Shown here piece after piece: positions 11,641-22,269 of a stretch of 57,500 nt of DNA (positions are counted from its first letter, which is position 1; each line of letters starts with the position of its first letter). This stretch comes from Prorocentrum cordatum (taxonomy: Eukaryota; Sar; Dinophyceae; Prorocentrales; Prorocentraceae), in assembly GCA_963575745.1 (NCBI GenBank), contig CAUYUJ010019277.1, positions 47,820-105,319 on the forward strand, in the 5' to 3' direction. The position numbers and the translations under genes were made by a program. Below the pieces are notes generated by a model. It had not been told where the DNA came from and did not search any database. It worked only from the letters and a program-made list of their open reading frames with translations.

Positions 11641-12573
11641 ATCTTCAAAATAAAACGGAACCTCCAAGTCACCATCGTCTGACACCTGCGTCAACAAAAC
11701 TTCCCAGGGTAAATCAGGACCAGCACAATCAGGAAAAGGAGGAGGTTTGACACGCTTCCACAACGTCTGTTCAACCGCCCCATGGTCCAACGAAACCTTC
11801 AAACACGCATGTGTCTTAAATGGTGACGGTGTATACTTAGATACTCGCACGTAGCTGGCAATATCCTCCGAAGCGACCACGTAATCGATCAGGGAGCCGC
11901 GCCCCTGCGTGCAGGTGAACTCCACCAGCGACGGGACCAGCACTCGCCCTCGCGCAAGTCGTGGGAAGCCCGAAAGATCGAGATCACCAGCTGAGACATT
12001 GAAATCGCCCATCAAAATCCACGGAACCGACAACGTTCCCAGAAACTCCGAGACACCTCGCAATCTGTTCACATTCTCTCCACAGACTCCCAGGCCCGAC
12101 ACCAAATAAACAACGCCCACAGCGATCACCGCTTTTTTGGTGCGTAACTCAAGAAACATCCAATGGCTTCCAGAGCCATGGTCCTGCACTGGACCGTCTA
12201 AATGCAAAAAACGTTGAAACGACAATCCCCGAGACACTACGGCCCCCACCCCACCATGGGTTCCACCCCCTGGGGAGGGCGTAGCAGGAATGAAATGGGG
12301 TCGCCATTTCAGCTGGTGCGCTCGCCTCTTCGCCAGTTTCACCCGATCACAATCCAGGTGATGCTCGGCAAAGAAGAAACCGTCACAACTGGCTCGCACG
12401 CTGGAAGCGAACGAGACGGCAACCTCGTTCCACGAGGTGATATTACAGAAAAGGAAATCGATACTGGTGGCCGCCTCGTGACCACCAGTGTGCCTGTTAA
12501 AAACGGGCTTGCGCAACAGGGGCCTCACCACCAGCAGCCGCCGCCGCCTCACGTAGTCCGTCATCGACACCAT
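11506..12573 (-). pseudogene. LINE A ORF2, AP-type endonuclease domain
   Basis: This is an endonuclease/exonuclease/phosphatase (EEP) fold. Visible motifs are FLFCNITSWN (Asn), FFFAEHHLD (Glu), WILMGDFNVS (Asp and Asn), SLIDYVVAS (Asp) and THACLKVSLDH (His). It would nick the target DNA to prime reverse transcription. A possible start is the Met at 12573, which would overlap the end of ORF1 by 77 nt in the +1 frame. Confidence 0.82.
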
Positions 12574-13567
12574 CTGCAGGGACAGGGACTTGGGCCACGC
12601 CGCCGGCAGGGACCGCCTGCTGAAGCACTCTGCCAAAACTCGAGGCCGTGTCCTCGCGGATAGTTCGCAGCCGCTTGACCGCTTTGCAATTGGCGGACTT
12701 GACCAAGAGCTTCTCCATACGATCTTGCTGTGTAGCTTCGAGGGGCCCTTCACGTGCCCGCTTGCGCAGAGACTCCAACTCATCACGCTGAGCATCACCA
12801 TACTCTGAAGCCATCTCTGAATCGGCGTCGTCCTCCTTGACCGCGCTGACGTAGATCCGCTGGAGCTCCTGCCAGAACTCCAGCCGCTGACGATGCTCCG
12901 CGCACCAGCGCGCCAGACCCTCTTCATCAAGCTGAGCCAGATTAGGAGGCTGAAGCACCGCCTGCGGCGCACCCGCGCCAGCCGCCACGCCGCCATCCAC
13001 GCCAGCGGCATGGGCACCCACGGGGGCAGCAGGCGCAGCGCCTCCTCGACCGCCGCCGCCTGCGACAGGAGGAGCGCCCGCCGCGCCGCCAGCGCCACCG
13101 CCAGGAGCCATCCCAGCGCCGCCAGCAGCACAGGCGCCACGCGCCGCGCCAGCCGCCATAGCCGCGAGGACAGGATGGTACACGCGGCGGCCCAAACCCC
13201 GAACGTCATGACTTTTCCGGAACGTCGACCCCAAGAGGTCTGGACGAATTCCCGTACGGTAGGGTTCGTGCGGCGTCGGCACTCGCACGGCTTTTGGTAC
13301 CGCGTCGATCGTTCCACCTTGAATCGGTCGCTGTCCCGATCGTTCAAGGTTGAATTTCGTCGGGTACAATGGCCCCACCGTGTCCGTCGGTACTTCCGCG
13401 TCGCAGAATGCAGCCTTGAACGCTTCACCAACGTCGCCGGCGTGCCAACGCCGCATGAACCTACAGTAGACCAGCATTGCATACTGAGTCACATTTGGAC
13501 GGCCCCTGGGCCCGGCGAGGGCCCCCGGAGCCCGAGAAGCCTCAGAGAAGCCTCTGAAAGTCCTCAC
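12497..13567 (-). CDS. LINE A ORF1 protein (putative RNA-binding)
   Basis: This open frame of up to 356 residues precedes the endonuclease ORF. The middle is rich in Ala, Gly and Pro. The last 120 residues are charged and likely coiled-coil (DEEGLARWCAEHRQRLEFWQ, then DELESLRKRAREGP). ORF1 proteins of LINEs bind the element RNA. Unlike ORF1 of LINEs B and C, no RanBP2-type zinc finger is visible. The first 20-30 codons read through flanking repeat, so the true start is uncertain; a Met lies at AMLVYCRFMRRW. Confidence 0.55.
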   Translation of the reverse strand: MRTFRGFSEASRAPGALAGPRGRPNVTQYAMLVYCRFMRRWHAGDVGEAFKAAFCDAEVPTDTVGPLYPTKFNLERSGQRPIQGGTIDAVPKAVRVPTPHEPYRTGIRPDLLGSTFRKSHDVRGLGRRVYHPVLAAMAAGAARGACAAGGAGMAPGGGAGGAAGAPPVAGGGGRGGAAPAAPVGAHAAGVDGGVAAGAGAPQAVLQPPNLAQLDEEGLARWCAEHRQRLEFWQELQRIYVSAVKEDDADSEMASEYGDAQRDELESLRKRAREGPLEATQQDRMEKLLVKSANCKAVKRLRTIREDTASSFGRVLQQAVPAGGVAQVPVPADGVDDGLREAAAAAGGEAPVAQARF

Positions 13568-13800
13568 AGAAGCCTCTGAAAGGCATCAGAGAAGCTTCTG
13601 AAAGGCTTCAGAGAAGCCTCTGAAAGGCTCCAGAGAAGCCTCTGAAAGGCTCCAGAGAAGCCTCTGAAACAGGCTTCAGAGAAGCCTCTGAAAGGCTTCA
13701 GAGAAGCCTCTGAAAGTCTTCAGAGAAGCCTCTGAAAGGCTTCAGAGAAGCCTCTGAAAAAGCTTCAGAGAAGCCTCTGAAAGGCCTCGCTGAGGCCTCT
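13541..13800. repeat. 22-bp tandem array
   Basis: About eleven units of a 20-22 bp repeat (TTCAGAGAAGCCTCTGAAAG) are arranged head to tail with few differences. Each unit is itself partly palindromic (AGAAGCCTCT). The array abuts the 5' end of LINE A. There are no unique spacers, so it is not a CRISPR. Confidence 0.85.
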
Positions 13801-16800
13801 CAGAGGCCTCGTTGAGAGCTCTGCAGTAGCTCTGCAGAAGCTCTTGGATCGGTTGCAATCCGGTGTTCTTCAGAAATGTTTCTCTAGGAATCCTTCGGGT
13901 TGCGATTCGTCCGATTCCAGTGGTTGTAATCCGACCGAAGTAGTTCCTGAACAGTCCGAAATGGTTGTAATAAATCTCATTCCCGGTTGATCCCCAACGG
14001 CCCAACATGGCCCCAGATGGCCCAGGCTGGCCAGAGGCAGCCCGACCAGCTGCACATACGGCCCAAGACGACCGAAGAACCTGTCCTCGAGGACTCGGAA
14101 CGGTGTAGAACTCTTGAATCGAATACACTATAACCGCGCGCCAGCCCCAACATTGCCCAACATTGTCCAAGGCAGCCCCCAAGAGGCCCTAATGCACGCA
14201 TTCGACGTTCTGACGACACCACCGTCAGACTCCCAGACAATCCCAACAATTTACCCACACGCTCTGACAGCCCACGGAATTCTTCTCTTCGCGCTGATTT
14301 CGCGCACAACAGCAGAACATGTTTGTCATCGGGGACGTGCGGTACGAAGCGTCGAGCAGCAAGAGCCATCACGCGGCAGGGCTAGTTGCGCACCGAAGCT
14401 GATGTGTAACCAGAAGAGCCACAACAGCAACAACACACATGCCTGTAAGTGTTCTCAAGTTTCGACGGCGAAGCTTCGGTGGGACCGTGCTATTTCTTCT
14501 GTCGCCTTCGATTTGGTGCAAGGCGGTCTTGCCTACATGGTCCACGACCTCTAAAATCTCCTTGTGCGCAAACGCACAACGTGCTCAAAACGCCAAAACG
14601 AATGCAACGAGTTCTGCCGCACACGCTGACGGCAGCGTTCCCAACATAGCTCCAACTCTGTGCAAGATGTGGCGCCCCCCGTCCTGGAGGAACGCGATGA
14701 CTACGATCCCTGCTGCAGGCTGACCGCTCTCGCGGCGAGCGCCATCCACCGACAAACGAGCATTGGCTCTCTGCCGCATGGGTCTGTGTCAACAGCAACC
14801 AATCCGTCCTTTCCCAAGTTGGTCCCCTTTCCGTGGCCTCGTTGGCAACGAGGTCGGTTGTGGCATTATGCGCTCGTGGATCCCAGAAGATCTAGTCCGC
14901 CTCGCCTGTAACGAGACGCATCGGCCGATTCTACTGCACACAGTGCCCGTCTGCACACACACACACACAACGAACCTTCCAGAGACTCCCACATGCACTC
15001 TCGTTGATAGGACGGCAACGGCGGAATGTCATCGGTGCCACATTGCAGACGGCCTGTTTGCAGACAGCCAGAATGCAATGCTGGCGCCAGCAGCGGTAGA
15101 CCCCAAGCGTCGCATAGACGCCCCTCAACAAACAGGAACACGTGCATCTAATCCTACAATGATGGCCACTGGTGCAATCGTCTGCGCCACTGATTGCCTC
15201 GCACATTTACACGTGGTCTTTCGTAGAGCGGCCGCGCACCAAGGCTAACTTACGCCGCCATTTCGGAGACTGCGGTGAACAAGTTTCCCGCCAGCAAGTG
15301 CTTCGGTAAGAACGCACACCGTCTGCAAATCTCGTGTTCACCGAGGCTGTGGGACCTTGTTCTGTTGACTGTCGCACTGGGTCTACAAAGTGACTGCTTC
15401 TCCTCCACGCGACACACGCGAGCTTCACGAAGCAGCTTTGGGAAACGACCACAGCCCCGCTAACTTCCCAATGCCCACGAGCACACAAGCGAATGGCAAG
15501 GATGAAGCAAGCTGGTCTCGCGGGGCGCGCGAAACTACCAAATTACACCCCTGCGGCGCCTTTCCGTATTAAGCTTCGAGACAAGATGATGTGATGGAAG
15601 ATGGTGGGGAAGAGTGAGATGCGTGCATATGTGCATGCTAGGAATGGCTTCGCGCGTTCCGCCGGCTGGCTCCGTAAAGTCTCCGGGGAAGTGTAAACAT
15701 ATGAGCGGCACGTGCTCTCAGCGCTGGGCCCACACACGTGACAGCTCCTGGGACCCGACCCCTCACGCATGTCCTGATGCACACTCCACTTGGACACATG
15801 AACATAGTAGTGATCTGCGCTCCGAGGGCCACGAAGTGTTCAACTCCAGACACCACTCACACATTTCCTGTCCCACACTCTACTGGGACACGTGAAACTG
15901 TAAGTGATCTGCGCTCTCAGGCTCCTTCGATCAAAAGTAATGATTTGGGCCTTGAGGCTCCTGCGATATGTACAGATACGAGTGAATAGCCTTTGCATTT
16001 TGATGGGGACCTCAATTCGGCGCACCCCTCACGACGTCGTGAATGTTGGGCACTCAGCTGGCCCCCGAGATGGCCCCTTGGAGCCTCAATTCGGCACACC
16101 CCTCACGCACGTCGTGCCTCATAGACCCCCAAAGGCCCGTAGCTGGCCTCCAAGACTGCTTACCCCCCCAAGGGGCGCAAATACGCCCCCAAGACACCTG
16201 GCAGCGATTGGTAACGACCCTCGTCGAGGCAGTATCTCTAACACCGACTGGTTGCAGACTCTGCGTGCAAACTTCCCCTTGGGGGCACGCCGTGACTCCC
16301 TCTCTGCGGGCTCAATCGGGCACCTATGCTCGGGCGCTTTTCAGAACCAATGCTGGCCTGGCTGCGCACAGTGAAACTAGCGGGTGGGCCCCAGAGATGA
16401 GAGAGGGCTGGTGAAGGAACTGAACGAGGACCCTGAGGGCAAGACCCTAGTTATGGGCATCGGCAACGGCCGCAACCGCCAATACTGGGGGTCCCAAAAC
16501 GGTGCGGTGATAGACCGTGCGGCGAACTCGACTTCCCATATTTTCCTATATTTTCTTGGGATCGACGATTACTTGTGTCTGTGTGTTTTTTTCCCTCCTG
16601 AATTCCTCACGGCATGGTGCGATGTGGCGGCCTACGGACCGTGCTGGGGACGCCCGCCCGGGAGGCAAGTGCGGTGCGATGTGCCCCCTCCCGGCTGCCG
16701 GCCTGGTCTTGGGCTGGTTGGGCTGGTCAGGCTGGCTGGCGTTCCGGCCAAGGGCTATATAGGCATTTGGTTTCGACAACCGGGGTGGCGGTCGGGGCCT

Positions 16801-17999
16801 CTGGGGCCTTGTGGTGAGCGGGTCGGCGGCGAGCCGATGGGGCAGCGAGAGGAGGCAGGCCTTCCCAGAAGGCGGCGAGGCTTCTCGGAAGCTTCCGAGC
16901 CTTCTTTCTGTGTGGCTTCGGAGAAGGCAGCGGCGCGCCCGGGGGGGGGAGTGGGATGTGAAGCAGAAGGATGTGCTCGTGCTATGCGCCCCTCTTGGAA
17001 GGGCACGCTCGAACCGAACATGTAGCACACGCGTGCTATAGCAGAGCGCGTAGCCCAAGCAGTATCGCCAGAAAACGCCCGCCACCGAGCTTATCTCATG
17101 AGATTTCTGAATGCGCGTGTCGCCCCTACTGGGCCGACGCTCACATTTCATAAGTATGCTTGGGTGATGCCGAACATATGCCTTGAAACTTCGGGCAACG
17201 GATGGAGGAACTCGATGCAGTTCGACGTGCTGCAACATATACATGCGATCAACCTACGAGTAGGGGCAACTTCTGCGCCAATCGCAAGACGTCCCAGGGT
17301 GCCCAAGAAATCCCATGGGGTAATCAGAAATTACTGTAGTATGTGTGCTGTCAGGCTGGCTTCTGTTGGGATGCGCCTACCGTGAACTATGACCTTTCAG
17401 ATTCAACATTCGGCACCCACAAACAATAGCACGATTCGAGCCCAATGCGCTGGTGAGGTGCAGGCCACTGCGCCTCGGCGAGCGCCCCTCCAATTCGCCC
17501 ACGGATGACAAGCTGCCTGGCACTTGGCATGCCCGCCCTGCCTACGCAGAAGGGCCCGATACACCACTTTCCTTGGCCAGGGCCATACTAGGTCCTGGCA
17601 TGAAGTATAGAACCCTCCTCGCGGAGGCCAGCAAGGCCTTCACACCATCCAGAGGCACAGGATGGCCCTGGCCGGGCATGGTGGTGGTGAGTAGGTATGT
17701 TCTGCGGAATCTCCATCCACCTTCCTTCGACGATCCCGTCCCCCCTTTCGCCGATGTCGATCTGAAGCGCAACTCTGGGCACCGGCGCGCCACTGACCGG
17801 CGCAAGTCGCCATGCCTCGTGGAAACGGCGCCGTTCTGCGCCGGTCCTGGGCAAGTTTCGGGCCACCGTGGGCACCTCCGGTGCGGACCAGGAGCCCGTG
17901 CGGAGGCGAACCAGAAGCGATCCTTGCCCATCATCGGCAACTGCGGTCGTGGCGGCGAAATCGACTCTGAGCGACAAGGGTCGCGTGAACTGATACCCA
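13801..17999. other. About 4.2 kb with no gene recognised
   Basis: Short frames on both strands show no domain I can name. A degenerate GGTTGCAATCCG repeat lies at 13850-13975. AGTGATCTGCGCT repeats occur near 15811 and 15902. A segment at 16534-16599 is nearly the same as 34660-34726 (shared CGACGATTACTTGTGTCTGT). TTCTCGGAAGC palindromes lie at 16860-16925. The stretch next to 18000 is the 3' flank of TLC gene 2. Confidence 0.4.
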
Positions 18000-20900
18000 C
18001 TACGCTACAAGCGGCTGATAATGAGCGTCCGCTGTTTTTGGGGGCGCTCGCCCTGTCTTCCCCTGGCCACCTCTTACGATCTTCGCAGCGCCCTCGACGA
18101 CTTGCCGCCCCCACATTGCGTTGAGCACGTGCGGGAGAAGAAGCACGATAGACCATGCTGGCATCCATCCCAAAACGCCTGGGTAATCTGCGGCTGCCTG
18201 GAACCATGGCATTGTTTCGAAGAGATTGACGAGTTGGGGCACCGCTCCAAGAAGACGAATGAAGAGGAAAGAAAGCGTGAAAAGGCCTCCGCTCGCAAGA
18301 TACATCGTGCTGCTCTTGTAACCAGCCGTCGATATAAACCAGTTCGACAGGAGAAACACACTTGATAATTCATAGGCCAACATAACAACGACGTAGCGGC
18401 TGCAATTCGCTGGCCCAACGGGCCAAGGGCGTGCTAAGATCTCCGGTAACTGGTTAACAATATTCTAGTTCGCGCGCGCGGGGCCGGCCCTGGGGGTCCC
18501 CAGACGAAAGTACCCCGGGACACTCCCGGGACACCCCCGGGACACCCCCGGGACACTCGGATCAGAGATGCCAGACCGGGCAATTTTTCGACACCCCTCA
18601 CGAGGATCGTGGCCTCCGAGGGGAGGGGCGCAATCGACTACCCCCCCTCCTGACCCAAGAGGTCCCCAAGACTGCCCAAGAGGCCCCCGAGACGCCCAAA
18701 GAGCGCTCCAAGACGCCGATGATGACCCCAAGACGGCTCAAGAGGCCTCCAAGTGGCCTCCAAGAGGCCTCACAAGAGGGCCCGAGAGGCCCAAATCACA
18801 TATTTTACTATGGTTTTGGAAGGATTTTTGCCTTGTCGCCTTTTCGGCCATCCGATGCTCCAAGACGGCCCAAGAGGCTCCCAAGAGCGCCCCAAGACGG
18901 GCCAAGAGGCTTCCAAGAGAGCCCCAAGAGGGCCCAAGAGGGCCCCGAGACGGCCCAAGAGGCGGCCAAGACGGCCCAAGACGGCCCCAAGACGGCCCCA
19001 AGAGGGGCCCAAGAGGGGGACCACGAACCGAAAACTCGAGCCTTCCGCCCCAGAAGGGCCCCAGGAGGCCCCGAGAGGCCCCCAAGAGGCCCCCAAGAGG
19101 CCCCAAGATGCCGCCAAGAGGCCCCCAAGAGGCCCCCAAGAGGCCCCAAGATGCCGCCAAGAGGCCCCCAAGAGGCCCCAGAAGCTCAATTATCCCGGCA
19201 AAGCAACCTAACAGCGACGTGTAGGAGCATATCTGGAAGCATTCCCCTTAAGATTCAGATAAGAATCCTGTTGTAGAATTCTGCTGTTCTCGCAGTCGTG
19301 GTCGCATTCGCGATGGCAGTCGCAGTGGCAACAGCAGTCGCAGTCAGCCTCAGCCTCAGCCTCAGCCTCAGCCTCAGCCTGCCTCAGCCTCAGCCTGCCT
19401 CAGCCTCGCCCTCAGCCTGCTTCAGCCTCAACATCAGTCTGCCTTCAGCCTCGGCCTCAGCCTGCCTCAGCCTCACCCTCAGCCTGCATCAGCCTCAGCC
19501 TGCCTCAGCCTCGCCCTCAGCCTGCTTCAGCCTCAACATCAGTCTGCCTTCAGCCTCGGCCTCAGCCTGCCTCAGCCTCACCCTGCATCAGCCTCAGCCT
19601 CAGCCTCAGCCTGCCTCAGCATCAGCCTGCCTCAGCCTCAGCCTCAGCCTGCCTGCCTCAGCCTCAGCCTGCTCAGCCTCAGCCTCAGCCTCAGCCTCAG
19701 CCTCAGCCTCAGCCTGCATCAGCCTCAGCCTCAGCCACAGCCTCAGCCTCAGCAGCCTCAGCCTGCCTCCTCAGCCTCAGCCCTCAGCCTCAGCCTGCAT
19801 CAGCCTCAGCCTCAGCCTGCCTCAGCCTGCCTCAGCCTCAGCCTCAGCCTCAGCCTCAGCCTCAGCCTCAGCCTCAGCCTGCCTCAGCCTCAGCCTCAGC
19901 CTGCTTCAGCCTCAGCCTCAGTCTGCCTTCAGCCTCGGCCTCAGCCTCAGCCTGCCTCAGCCTCAGCCTGCATCAGCCTCAGCCTCAGCCTCAGCCTGCC
20001 TCAGCATCAGCCTGCCTCAGCCTCAGCCTCAGCCTGCCTCAGCCTCAGCCTCAGCCTGCTTCAGCCTCAGCCTCAGTCTGCCTTCAGCCTCGGCCTCAGC
20101 CTCAGCCTGCCTCAGCCTCAGCCTGCATCAGCCTCAGCCTCAGCCTCAGCCTGCCTCAGCATCAGCCTGCCTCAGCCTCAGCCTGCCTCAGCCTCAGCCT
20201 CAGCCTGCTTCAGCCTCAGCCTCAGTCTGCCTTCAGCCTCGGCCTCAGCCTCAGCCTGCCTCAGCCTCAGCCTGCATCAGCCTCAGCCTCAGCCTCAGCC
20301 TGCCTCAGCATCAGCCTGCCTCAGCCTCAGCCTCAGCCTGCCTCAGCCTCAGCCTCAGCCTGCTTCAGCCTCAGCCTCAGTCTGCCTTCAGCCTCGGCCT
20401 CAGCCTCAGCCTGCCTCAGCCTCAGCCTGCATCAGCCTCAGCCTCAGCCTCAGCCTGCCTCAGCATCAGCCTGCCTCAGCCTCAGCCTGCCTCAGCCTCA
20501 GCCTCAGCCTGCTTCAGCCTCAGCCTCAGTCTGCCTTCAGCCTCGGCCTCAGCCTCAGCCTGCCTCAGCCTCAGCCTGCATCAGCCTCAGCCTCAGCCTC
20601 AGCCTGCCTCAGCATCAGCCTGCCTCAGCCTCAGCCTCAGCCTGCCTCAGCCTCAGCCTCAGCCTGCTTCAGCCTCAGCCTCAGTCTGCCTTCAGCCTCG
20701 GCCTCTGCCTTCAGCCTCAGCCTGCCTCAGCCTCAGCATCAGCCTGCCTCAGCATTCAAAGTGTGGCCCGGGAATGGAGTTCTGGGAACTCGAAGAACAC
20801 GAAATGGCCTACAGTTGGCTCCGGGCATTCAAAATCATGCCCAGGAATGGAGTTCTGGGAACTCGAACACCACGAAGTGGCCTACAGTTGGCTCCGGGCA

Positions 20901-22269
20901 TTCAAAATCATGCCCAGGAATGGAGTTCTGGGAACTCGAAGAGCACGAAGTGGCCTACAGTTGGCTCCGGGCATTCAAAATGTGGCCCGGGAATGGAGTT
21001 CTGGGAACTCGAAGAGCACGAAGTGGCCTACAGTTGGCTCCGGGCATTCAGAATGTGGCCCGGGAATGGAGTTCTGGGGTGTCAAGTACGAAGAATTGTA
21101 TGACTGTTGCGTCCGGCTATTCCGAATGTGGCCCGGGAATGGCGTTCTGGGAGGTCAAGGAGCACCAAGTGTGTGACTGTTGCATCCGGTTATTCAGAAT
21201 GTGGCCTGGGAATGGGGTTCTGAGAGGTCGACGAGCACGAAGTGTGTGACTGTTGGTGAAAAACGAGCCCGGCACAGGCCCGGCACCCTGCCGGCCGGCA
21301 ACTCCCAACGCCTGCCCGGACCCCCCTGTGGAGTGATCTGTGAGCTCTTTTGAGTCAGCTAGAAACCTATCAGTCTACGCTGTTAGGTAAAAATGCCTCC
21401 CAGGCGCCCCCGAACGGCTTCTCAAAAGACCCCAAGAGGCCTCCCAAAGAAGCATCTTGACGACGACCCTGTTTGGCCCCAAGAGCAACGCAAGATGCCA
21501 ACGAGAGGCTTCCTCCTCCGCCCCTTCCCCTTCCTCCTCCTCCTCCGCCTCCTCCTCCTACTTATCTTCATCCTCCTCCTCTCCTTCCTCCCCTCCCCTT
21601 CCCCACCCTCATCTTCCTCCTCCTCCTCGGCGGCGCCGCAATGGCCCCTGGTCCACGGCGAAGCAGTAGCGATCATGCAACATGGGCCAGCGGAATGAGC
21701 GAAGCGATTGAATAATCGTATTCGATTGCAAATGGCCAGGCCACCATGGACATGACGTGGTGAAAAATCATCAGGATCGATTGTGGCAACAGAAGCTTCT
21801 GCATAAACGTTGCAGTTTTCAACGATCCTGCTGGGAGAGCCCACGCATTGAAGAATAACAGATCAGCGGCCAAAAAGCCAATTGTTACCGGAGCCAATGC
21901 AGATGCAGCCTTGCTCAAGTTCTCGGACCTCAGCATACCAGAACCTCCTTGGAATGTCAACATGGCCCGACTGACTGGATCGACAACCAGTGCGATGACA
22001 GCCAACGGCCCAACAATAATATGGTGCACGATGTTGAACGACTTCAGTGCGACAGTGCCTCGCGTAACAGCTTTCTCCGACCTTCCAGCAAACACGTCAT
22101 GAGGATCTTTGCAAGCGAAGCCCAGGCCAATGTATACAGCAAAGAAAATGAGCACGAACAGTGCACAGTAGCAGGCACACGCGGTAAACATTTTCGTCCA
22201 CGCTTCGTGCCCATCATGCAGAGCGATTTGGCCACTTGTCAGATCTAGCCTTTCAAAAAGCCCATCCAT
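18000..22269 (-). CDS. TLC-domain multi-pass membrane protein, copy 2 (two exons)
   Basis: Exon 1 is 22269-21713 and exon 2 is 18405-18000 (minus strand). The joined length is again exactly 963 nt, 320 residues. The paired histidines, MLAYELSS and SNWF motifs and the membrane helices match copy 1 at the same residue numbers, and the alignment is ungapped. Most differences are conservative substitutions in the first 60 residues and the tail. The ungapped match argues that both copies are under selection. The intron lies in codon 186 (phase 2), not after codon 138 as in copy 1. An in-frame stop lies just upstream of the conserved 5' flank. The exact lipid-related function is unknown. Confidence 0.82.
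19335..20748. repeat. CAGCCT hexanucleotide array with higher-order units
   Basis: About 1.4 kb of CAGCCT/CAGCCTGC units. From about 19900 onward a higher-order unit of about 170 bp repeats, marked by CAGTCTGCCTTCAGCCTCGG. All three frames stay open (Ser-Ala, Gln-Pro, Leu-Ser), which gives a spurious frame of about 600 codons. Confidence 0.9.
20749..21250. repeat. Tandem repeat of about 73 bp
   Basis: Six or seven units begin near GGCATTCAAAATGTGGCCCG and include GGAATGGAGTTCTGGGAACT. The last units are more diverged. The complement of the same array is at about 30495-30895. Confidence 0.85.

Larger units (their letters stand above)
7775..13500 (-). mobile_element. LINE A, non-LTR retrotransposon, degraded
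   Basis: This minus-strand element runs ORF1 (13567-12497), then ORF2 endonuclease (from 12573), linker, reverse transcriptase, zinc knuckle, RNase H and two C-terminal zinc motifs (ending at 7842). The 5' boundary is uncertain and lies near 13500, next to a 22-bp repeat array. ORF2 is broken by at least three frameshifts (about 11.55, 10.93 and 10.47 kb), so the copy is probably dead unless these are assembly errors. Confidence 0.85.
19189..21390. mobile_element. 2.2-kb TIR element carrying repeat arrays, copy 1
   Basis: The gene 1 intron lacks this segment, which defines its limits. Short terminal inverted repeats (ACCTAACAGCG at 19206-19216, CGCTGTTAGGT at 21378-21388) lie at or near its ends. 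It contains a CAGCCT array and a 73-bp tandem repeat. A second copy lies in inverse orientation at 30343-32289. No transposase is encoded. Confidence 0.7.
18406..21712 (-). mobile_element. Non-canonical intron / introner-like insertion in TLC gene 2
   Basis: This 3307-nt interruption has the same ends as the gene 1 intron: on the gene strand it begins TTCAATCGCTTCGCTCATTC and ends TGGGCCAGCGAA. The inverted repeat near the ends is CGCTGGCCCA (plus 18408-18417) and TGGGCCAGCG (21683-21692). Homology to the gene 1 intron covers about 18421-19188 and 21391-21712. The 2.2 kb between is a separate TIR-bounded insertion. No GT-AG choice restores the frame shared with copy 1. Confidence 0.75.

Noticed and set aside
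13541-13800. CRISPR-like array
   Set aside because: Units are contiguous with no unique spacers, and the context is eukaryotic.
19298-21103. Long open frame of about 600 codons
   Set aside because: It is open only because the CAGCCT hexanucleotide has no stop in any frame. The composition is Ser-Ala, Gln-Pro or Leu-Ser by frame and no domain is present.
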